Source: Thermoplasmata archaeon
GTDB taxonomy: Archaea; Thermoplasmatota; Thermoplasmata; Thermoplasmatales; Thermoplasmataceae
DNA length: 8,196 bases
Assembly: GCA_021797025.1 (NCBI GenBank)
Contig: JAKAAK010000140.1
Span: 1 to 8,196, forward strand
Reading direction: 5' to 3'
In this document: positions 4,748-8,196 of the stretch, one piece after another
Layout: the number at the start of each line of letters is the position of its first letter
How positions within the stretch are numbered: the stretch's first letter is position 1
Notes under the pieces: generated by a model
What the model saw: only the letters and a program-made list of their open reading frames with translations
Database searches by the model: none
What the model was told of the DNA's origin: nothing
Made by a program: the position numbers and the translations under genes

Positions 4748-6193
4748 ATGACTTTTGACGATTTGAATGATTTTATAAAATATCAGGAAAGCAATAATGA
4801 TATTATAAAGATAAATGAGGAAATAGACCCTGATCTCGAACTTACATACATACTCAGTGAGGAGGAGAGGATAGGCAAGAAGAAAACAATACTTTTTAAC
4901 AATGTTAAAGGTTCAAAGATGCCTGTTTTAGGCAATATATTTTCATCAGAAAAGAAGATCGAGGCAATACTGGGTGACACACCATATAATATAGGCCTGA
5001 AATTGAAAAATATAGTCAGGATACCTGATGACACTGAATCTATGATATCAAGAGGGCTTGAGATGCTCAAGGAGATGAGCGGTATAAAGCCCAAGGTGTA
5101 CAACAGGAAGGGATCGGAATTTGAGGTGGTTGATCCACATCTCACCGAATACCCAATAACAAAGAACTGGCCAAAGGATGGGGGGCGTTACATAACAATG
5201 CCTGTTGTGATAACAAAGGATCCGGACACTGGGACAAGAAATGTCGGAACTTACAGAATGCAGGTATATGATGACGAAACTGCAGGCATGCACTGGCATA
5301 TACATAAGGGCGGGGCAGAGCATATGGATAGATATAAGCAGGAGGGCAAAATCATGGATGTTGCCGTTGCCATAGGTGTTGATCCATTGACGTTTTTTTC
5401 GTCCATTGCCCCACTTCCCAATGGCATAGATGAGTTTTCATTCAGGGGAATACTTGCTAAGAAGCACCTTGACCTCATAAAAGGTGAGACAGTAAACATT
5501 GAGTATCCAAGGAGTTCCCAGATAGTGCTGGAAGGTTATATAGATCCCAGTGAAACAAGAATGGAAGGACCATTCGGCGACCATACAGGATACTATTCAC
5601 TGGAGGAGGAGTTTCCAGTGTTCCATATAAAAAAGATAGTCCAGAGACTGAATCCGATTTATTCCACAACAATAGTGGGAAAATTATGGCATGAGGATGT
5701 AAAAATCGGAAAAGCTATAGAGAGGATGTTTCTACCGCTGATACAGATACAGATACCGGAAATTGTGGATATGAACATACCTGAAGAAACCGTTGTAAGC
5801 AACATGATAGTTGTATCAATAAAGAAAAGATATCCGGGACAGGCAAAAAAGGTAATGTTCGCCATATGGGGAACAGGGCAGATGATGTTCACCAAGATAG
5901 TTGTTGTGGTTGATGATGATATTGATGTATATGATATGAAGCAGGTCATGTGGGCAATGACAACTAGGATAGACCCAGTTAACGATGTTTTCATGGTTCC
6001 CAATACGCCAACTGATTCTCTTGACCATCCTGCAAGACTATTCAATCTCGGATCAAAAATGGGTATTGATGCAACCAGAAAATCTCCTGCTGAAAATTAT
6101 AACAGGCCATGGCCGGATACGTTATCCATGTCATCCGATGTTGAAAAAAAGGCGGATGAATTAATCAAAAAACTGGAACAATCACAGAACTAG
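4748..6193 (+). CDS. ubiD: UbiD-family prenylated-FMN-dependent decarboxylase
   Basis: A cytoplasmic decarboxylase of the UbiD family, 481 residues, close to the family's usual 450-500. It would use prenylated FMN to remove a carboxyl group from an aromatic or alpha,beta-unsaturated acid. Visible marks are RNVGTYRMQ (164-172) with N165 as metal ligand and R170 as catalytic arginine; HWHIHKGGAEH (182-192) with H186 as metal ligand; E229 in DEFSFRG as the likely third ligand; and EGPFGDHTGYY (273-283) with E273 and D278 completing the Arg-Glu-Asp/Glu active-site set. Archaeal members often serve menaquinone or related quinone synthesis, but the substrate cannot be read from sequence. No UbiX flavin prenyltransferase lies in the window, so the cofactor must be made elsewhere. 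It has its own leaderless promoter and ends tail to tail with a methyltransferase, the stops overlapping by four bases. Confidence 0.95.
   Translation: MTFDDLNDFIKYQESNNDIIKINEEIDPDLELTYILSEEERIGKKKTILFNNVKGSKMPVLGNIFSSEKKIEAILGDTPYNIGLKLKNIVRIPDDTESMISRGLEMLKEMSGIKPKVYNRKGSEFEVVDPHLTEYPITKNWPKDGGRYITMPVVITKDPDTGTRNVGTYRMQVYDDETAGMHWHIHKGGAEHMDRYKQEGKIMDVAVAIGVDPLTFFSSIAPLPNGIDEFSFRGILAKKHLDLIKGETVNIEYPRSSQIVLEGYIDPSETRMEGPFGDHTGYYSLEEEFPVFHIKKIVQRLNPIYSTTIVGKLWHEDVKIGKAIERMFLPLIQIQIPEIVDMNIPEETVVSNMIVVSIKKRYPGQAKKVMFAIWGTGQMMFTKIVVVVDDDIDVYDMKQVMWAMTTRIDPVNDVFMVPNTPTDSLDHPARLFNLGSKMGIDATRKSPAENYNRPWPDTLSMSSDVEKKADELIKKLEQSQN
6143..6149 (-). terminator. Minus-strand T-tract ending the methyltransferase transcript
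   Basis: Read on the minus strand this is a seven-T run about 40 nt past the methyltransferase stop, with another T6 at about 6166-6171. Both lie inside the 3' end of the UbiD gene, so the convergent transcripts probably overlap. On the plus strand these are Lys codons, so their role in termination is inferred. Confidence 0.3.
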
Positions 6194-6783
6194 GAGGGAA
6201 TTTTAGTGAAACTAAGGGCGATGAATTCCCCTGATGTATTTATTTTCTTTTCATAACCGTCAAAATGGAGAGACTCTGCGTATTTCTTAGATATTGAATG
6301 TTTTTTATATAGGGACACAGGTGATTTATAATTATCCTCCATAAATTCTATGATGAGAAAAGTTCCTCTGGCAGAAAGCTTTGACAGTATATATGAAATG
6401 CTGCTATCCCTGTTTTCCCAGTGATGGAATGATAGTGTTGTAAATATGAGGTCAAATTCCCTTTCAAACGGGATTTCCCTGCTGCTTCCGGGTTTGCATG
6501 TAGCCTTTATCCCAGCCTTTCCAAAATTTTTATTTTCCACCTTCACCATATATTCTGATGGATCAACTGTATAGAATTCTGCATTGGGAAATTGCTTAGC
6601 TACCATTACTGATAACCTGCCTGGACCGGCACCTATGTCGAGTACAGATGATGGAGACATGTTTTTTACCTCCTGAATGGTAAAGCTGTAAAGCTTTTTG
6701 AGCATGCGCCATGCAAAAACGTCGTAAAATGATGTTGTAAAGTATCCGAATTTTTCCTCACCATCAACATAATAATCTTTCAT
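6190..6783 (-). CDS. Class I SAM-dependent methyltransferase
   Basis: A 197-residue methyltransferase with a Rossmann-like fold. Motif I is VLDIGAGPGRLS (47-58), which binds S-adenosylmethionine. YTVDPSEYMV (71-80) contains the acidic residue D74 expected to hold the ribose. FDLIFTTLSFHHWENRD (from 110) is the motif around strand 4, of a type common in UbiE/COQ5-like and general small-molecule methyltransferases. The acceptor is unknown; convergence with a UbiD-family decarboxylase makes a quinone-like substrate conceivable, but this is inference. An in-frame ATG at 6867 would add 28 residues of poor, hydrophobic sequence. The start at 6783 (MKDYYVDGEEKFGYF) is preferred because ATATTTATAAT on the minus strand (6805-6815) lies about 27 nt upstream, fitting a leaderless mRNA. 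Its stop shares a CTAG with the UbiD stop. Confidence 0.88.
   Translation of the reverse strand: MKDYYVDGEEKFGYFTTSFYDVFAWRMLKKLYSFTIQEVKNMSPSSVLDIGAGPGRLSVMVAKQFPNAEFYTVDPSEYMVKVENKNFGKAGIKATCKPGSSREIPFEREFDLIFTTLSFHHWENRDSSISYILSKLSARGTFLIIEFMEDNYKSPVSLYKKHSISKKYAESLHFDGYEKKINTSGEFIALSFTKIPS
6196..6230. terminator. Nested inverted repeat at the convergent gene junction
   Basis: GGGAATT (6196-6202) pairs perfectly with AATTCCC (6224-6230). Stacked directly inside it is a second stem, TTAGT (6203-6207) with ACTAA (6211-6215), around a GAA loop, leaving an eight-base bulge. It begins three bases after the UbiD stop and lies in the last codons of the methyltransferase. A T-rich stretch follows on the plus strand (6234-6250), so it may define or protect the UbiD mRNA 3' end. 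Archaeal termination does not need hairpins, so the role is uncertain. Confidence 0.4.
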
Positions 6784-6804
6784 ACTATTCAATATTAAAT
6801 AATG

Positions 6805-6815
6805 ATTATAAATAT
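6805..6815 (-). promoter_or_regulatory. Leaderless promoter of the methyltransferase gene
   Basis: On the minus strand this reads ATATTTATAAT, a TATA box centred about 27 nt before the ATG at 6783. It fixes the shorter protein start and lies just downstream of the TTGTA/TACAA half-site array. Confidence 0.55.
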
Positions 6816-6822
6816 CTACGTA

Positions 6823-6868
6823 TTGTACACTACCAATATACAAAAAGTGCATGATAATTGTATACAAT
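6823..6868. promoter_or_regulatory. Candidate operator array upstream of the methyltransferase
   Basis: Four TTGTA/TACAA half-sites occur within 45 bp: TTGTA 6823-6827, TACAA 6839-6843, and the perfect 12-bp palindrome ATTGTATACAAT at 6857-6868, which holds the last two back to back. They lie 40-85 bp upstream of the methyltransferase start, directly behind its TATA box, where an archaeal activator or repressor could bind. AT-rich DNA produces such repeats by chance, so this needs comparison with related genomes. Confidence 0.35.
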
Positions 6869-7078
6869 ATGATGCCGGACAGTGATTGTTAAGCAAAAAT
6901 CATTCTATTTCATGAGATGTTGAGCATGGACCTCCCATAATAATTATGTTTTCCCCTTCCATGCCTATACTTAAAATTATTTAAAAACATGTTATAAAAC
7001 TTCCTGATACTATTATTATTCCATTCATCCAGAAACTGCAATGGTAAATCACCAAACAATTTACTAACATTATTACAA

Positions 7079-7090
7079 AAATATATATAT
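7079..7090 (+). promoter_or_regulatory. Leaderless promoter of the microprotein gene
   Basis: AAATATATATAT is a TATA box centred about 24 nt before the ATG at 7109, the same spacing as at the other first genes in the window. It is the main evidence that the short frame at 7109 is a real gene. Confidence 0.5.
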
Positions 7091-7108
7091 TCATATATTA
7101 ATATCATC

Positions 7109-7225
7109 ATGAATAAAAAGGTCATTATAGGAGTTGTTATGTCGGCAATATTTATTGTACCAAAATTCGTCATAAGTTTGTTACCGCATCAATCTGTATG
7201 GCCTTCTGTGTCTCCATCCTGGTGA
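7109..7225 (+). CDS. Hydrophobic microprotein (38 residues)
   Basis: A short frame encoding 38 residues. Two lysines (MNKK) precede a hydrophobic helix VIIGVVMSAIFIVP (about 5-18), followed by a second short hydrophobic stretch (FVISLLP) and a Trp/Pro/Ser-rich tail ending VWPSVSPSW. It could be a single-pass membrane peptide or a short signal-anchored peptide. I recognise no family. Support comes from a well-placed TATA box, an ATG about 24 nt behind it with no leader, and tight coupling to the next gene: its TGA stop lies within the GGTGAT ribosome binding site of the membrane protein starting four bases later. It may be a partner subunit of that protein, or a leader peptide governing its translation. 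Confidence 0.5.
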   Translation: MNKKVIIGVVMSAIFIVPKFVISLLPHQSVWPSVSPSW

Positions 7226-7232
7226 TAACATG
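7221..7232 (+). promoter_or_regulatory. Shine-Dalgarno site of the four-helix membrane protein
   Basis: GGTGAT (7221-7226), three bases, then ATG at 7230. This is a perfect match to the archaeal anti-Shine-Dalgarno and identical in spacing to the site at 1761-1772. It contains the stop codon of the microprotein (TGA 7223-7225), and shows that this gene is read as an internal cistron and not from its own leaderless start. Confidence 0.6.
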
Positions 7233-7646
7233 ATACAAGAAAGTTTAAAAAGACGCAAACGAATAAATTTATACATGGCAGCATTATCAGCTGTCTTTAT
7301 TTTTATTATAGGTTTACTTTTATATTGGATATCTGAATATGGACCCTTCATTGAAAAAAGTGGAGCATTTTTTAACTTTATTACGGTAACCATGCCAGTT
7401 ATTATTATTGAATATGGATTTGTAGATGCATTATTTTATCTATTATCCCTGCGGGAGAAGTATAGTGGAACAAAAATGCAAAATATACTTTATCTATGGA
7501 TATTATTTATTATTCTAAGCTTTTTAGTCCCTGTTTTTGCAGATCAGTGCATGATGATTTATTACATTATTCCTGCCATAATTTCAATATTCTTCCCACT
7601 AAGGATGCTTTATAAAATCAAACCGAGAAATGCGAGAAAAAACTAA
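7230..7646 (+). CDS. Small membrane protein of unknown function (4 predicted helices)
   Basis: A 138-residue integral membrane protein. A strongly basic N-terminus (SLKRRKR, 5-11) precedes hydrophobic segments at about 14-34, 45-72, 83-104 and 107-127, and the C-terminus is basic (KIKPRNARKN), so both ends are probably cytoplasmic. An acidic pair of positions (E61 and D66) sits in or near the second helix. I recognise no family. The ribosome binding site GGTGAT-N3-ATG and the four-base gap to the microprotein stop make it the second gene of a two-gene unit. The next gene (CobY-like) follows after 24 bp but has its own TATA box, so a link to cobalamin metabolism is not implied. Confidence 0.75.
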   Translation: MIQESLKRRKRINLYMAALSAVFIFIIGLLLYWISEYGPFIEKSGAFFNFITVTMPVIIIEYGFVDALFYLLSLREKYSGTKMQNILYLWILFIILSFLVPVFADQCMMIYYIIPAIISIFFPLRMLYKIKPRNARKN

Positions 7647-7658
7647 ATTATATATTAA
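7645..7658 (+). promoter_or_regulatory. Leaderless promoter of the cobY-like gene
   Basis: AAATTATATATTAA overlaps the stop codon of the preceding membrane-protein gene and is centred about 20 nt before the ATG at 7671. No Shine-Dalgarno sequence is present, so a leaderless transcript is likely. Confidence 0.5.
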
Positions 7659-7670
7659 CCATTAAAGTCC

Positions 7671-8174
7671 ATGGATGCAATTATAATGGCTGGTGGAAAG
7701 GGATTACGGATGGGAAATAATAAAAAAATGCTTCTAGAAGTTGAGAATAGGCCGGTATTGTATCGCATTATTGCATTACTCAGAGAGATGGAATTTAAAG
7801 TTAATATTTGCATAAGCAAAAACACAGAATTTCTATCAAATATAGAAGGTACCAACATCATAACCGGCACTGGAAACTATGCTAATGATCTTAAGTATTC
7901 ACTGGGCTTATGTTCTGTACCTGCGCTTGTTCTTCCAGCAGATGTTATATTTTCAAGAAATCTCCTGAAAAGTTATATTGAATTATCATATAAGGTCAGA
8001 ACTGACATAGCAACCTTGAAGGTAAACGGTGAACTCTCTGGAATATCAATTTTCTTTAAAAGGCCAGAGGATAAGGAGTTATCATATACTAACATAGAAA
8101 TAGAAGATAAGAGTTTCTTCAATCTTAATTATCAAGATGATTATATAAGGGCTCGGCAATATTTCAAACAATAG
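7671..8174 (+). CDS. cobY: CobY-like GTP:adenosylcobinamide-phosphate guanylyltransferase
   Basis: A 167-residue nucleotidyltransferase of the MobA-like NTP transferase fold. MDAIIMAGGKGLRMG (1-15) is the nucleotide-binding loop with K10 and R13, and K18/K19 follow. VPALVLPADVIF (83-94) provides the metal-binding aspartate D91. The end, FFNLNYQDDYIRARQYFK, resembles the C-terminus of archaeal CobY (FNINTKDD-like). CobY moves GMP from GTP to adenosylcobinamide phosphate, the step before cobalamin synthase joins the lower ligand; it replaces bacterial CobU in archaea. At 167 residues it is shorter than the M. jannaschii enzyme (about 196), mainly in the central region. A molybdenum-cofactor MobA or other sugar-nucleotide transferase is the alternative. 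No other cob gene is in the window, so neighbours beyond 8196 would be informative. Confidence 0.72.
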   Translation: MDAIIMAGGKGLRMGNNKKMLLEVENRPVLYRIIALLREMEFKVNICISKNTEFLSNIEGTNIITGTGNYANDLKYSLGLCSVPALVLPADVIFSRNLLKSYIELSYKVRTDIATLKVNGELSGISIFFKRPEDKELSYTNIEIEDKSFFNLNYQDDYIRARQYFKQ

Positions 8175-8179
8175 CAAAA

Positions 8180-8186
8180 TTTTTTT
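8180..8186 (+). terminator. Oligo-T terminator after the cobY-like gene
   Basis: A run of seven T residues six bases after the stop codon, a typical archaeal intrinsic termination signal without a hairpin. It suggests the transcript ends here. Confidence 0.5.
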
Positions 8187-8196
8187 AACATGTCTA

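Larger units (their letters stand above)
6784..7108. other. Gene-free AT-rich intergenic region
   Basis: A 325-bp stretch between divergent genes. The left part carries the methyltransferase TATA box and the TTGTA/TACAA array, and the right end carries the TATA box of the microprotein gene. The middle (about 6870-7075) shows nothing I can assign: forward frames give only peptides of about 12 codons or fewer. A minus-strand open frame through it (6910-7173) has no promoter and overlaps the microprotein gene. It could hold a small RNA or the remnant of a lost gene, but nothing seen proves either. Confidence 0.4.

Noticed and set aside
5659..6045. Long minus-strand open frame within the UbiD gene
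   Set aside because: It is a shadow of a strongly conserved gene; the plus-strand frame carries all family motifs, and the reverse translation has no coherent domain.
6784..6867. Upstream start at 6867 adding 28 residues to the methyltransferase
   Set aside because: The segment holds the likely TATA box for the ATG at 6783, and the extra residues are unlike a methyltransferase N-terminus.
6910..7173. Minus-strand 87-codon open frame (tail HGRGKHNYYGRSMLNIS)
   Set aside because: No TATA box or ribosome binding site before its ATG, an odd mix of residues read through the AT-rich promoter of the plus-strand microprotein, and overlap with that gene. The basic tail might be a relic of a lost gene, but I cannot match it to any family.
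1..8196. Search for CRISPR arrays, insertion sequences, long direct repeats or phage genes
   Set aside because: No regularly spaced repeats, transposase motifs or terminal inverted repeats were seen; the genes are ordinary archaeal chromosomal genes plus unknown small proteins.

Overview
The window looks like chromosomal DNA of an archaeon, most likely a member of the Thermoplasmatales (Ferroplasma/Acidiplasma-like). The reasons are heavy ATA and AGG codon use, a TATA-like box centred about 22-27 nt upstream of most first-gene start codons (leaderless transcripts), TrmB and CobY proteins of archaeal type, and a tRNA-Thr gene with U73 and no encoded CCA. The order-level placement is an inference from sequence style only.

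Layout. (1) 1-227: left edge, with a possible C-terminal tail of an upstream gene, then the promoter of a TrmB-family regulator. (2) 228-2930: a tightly packed run of three genes: a TrmB-like regulator, AP endonuclease IV (nfo, overlapping by 20 nt) and a DUF1015 protein (overlapping by 1 nt). (3) 2921-2993: tRNA-Thr(CGU), whose first ten bases are also the last ten bases of the DUF1015 gene, including its stop codon. (4) 3000-3868: two small, apparently related proteins transcribed divergently from a short shared promoter region; the rightward one leads into an HxlR-family regulator. (5) 3890-4717: an eight-helix membrane protein. (6) 4748-6193: a UbiD-family prenylated-FMN decarboxylase, convergent with a class I SAM methyltransferase (6190-6783, minus strand); the two stop codons share one CTAG. 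(7) 6784-7108: a gene-free AT-rich stretch with a candidate operator array. (8) 7109-7646: a 38-residue hydrophobic microprotein followed closely by a four-helix membrane protein. (9) 7671-8174: a CobY-like GTP:adenosylcobinamide-phosphate guanylyltransferase, then an oligo-T terminator.

How the genes may work together. The decarboxylase and methyltransferase are the kinds of enzyme found in isoprenoid-quinone synthesis, and the nearby HxlR regulator keeps the single N-terminal Cys used by quinone-sensing relatives, but a shared pathway is only an inference. Promoter-proximal genes appear leaderless, while two internal cistrons carry an identical GGTGAT-N3-ATG Shine-Dalgarno arrangement. No IS element, CRISPR array, phage gene or clearly novel defence system was seen. 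The least explained parts are the divergent small-protein pair, the microprotein/membrane-protein pair, the tRNA-CDS overlap, and the near-identical start-proximal element in front of the TrmB and UbiD genes.
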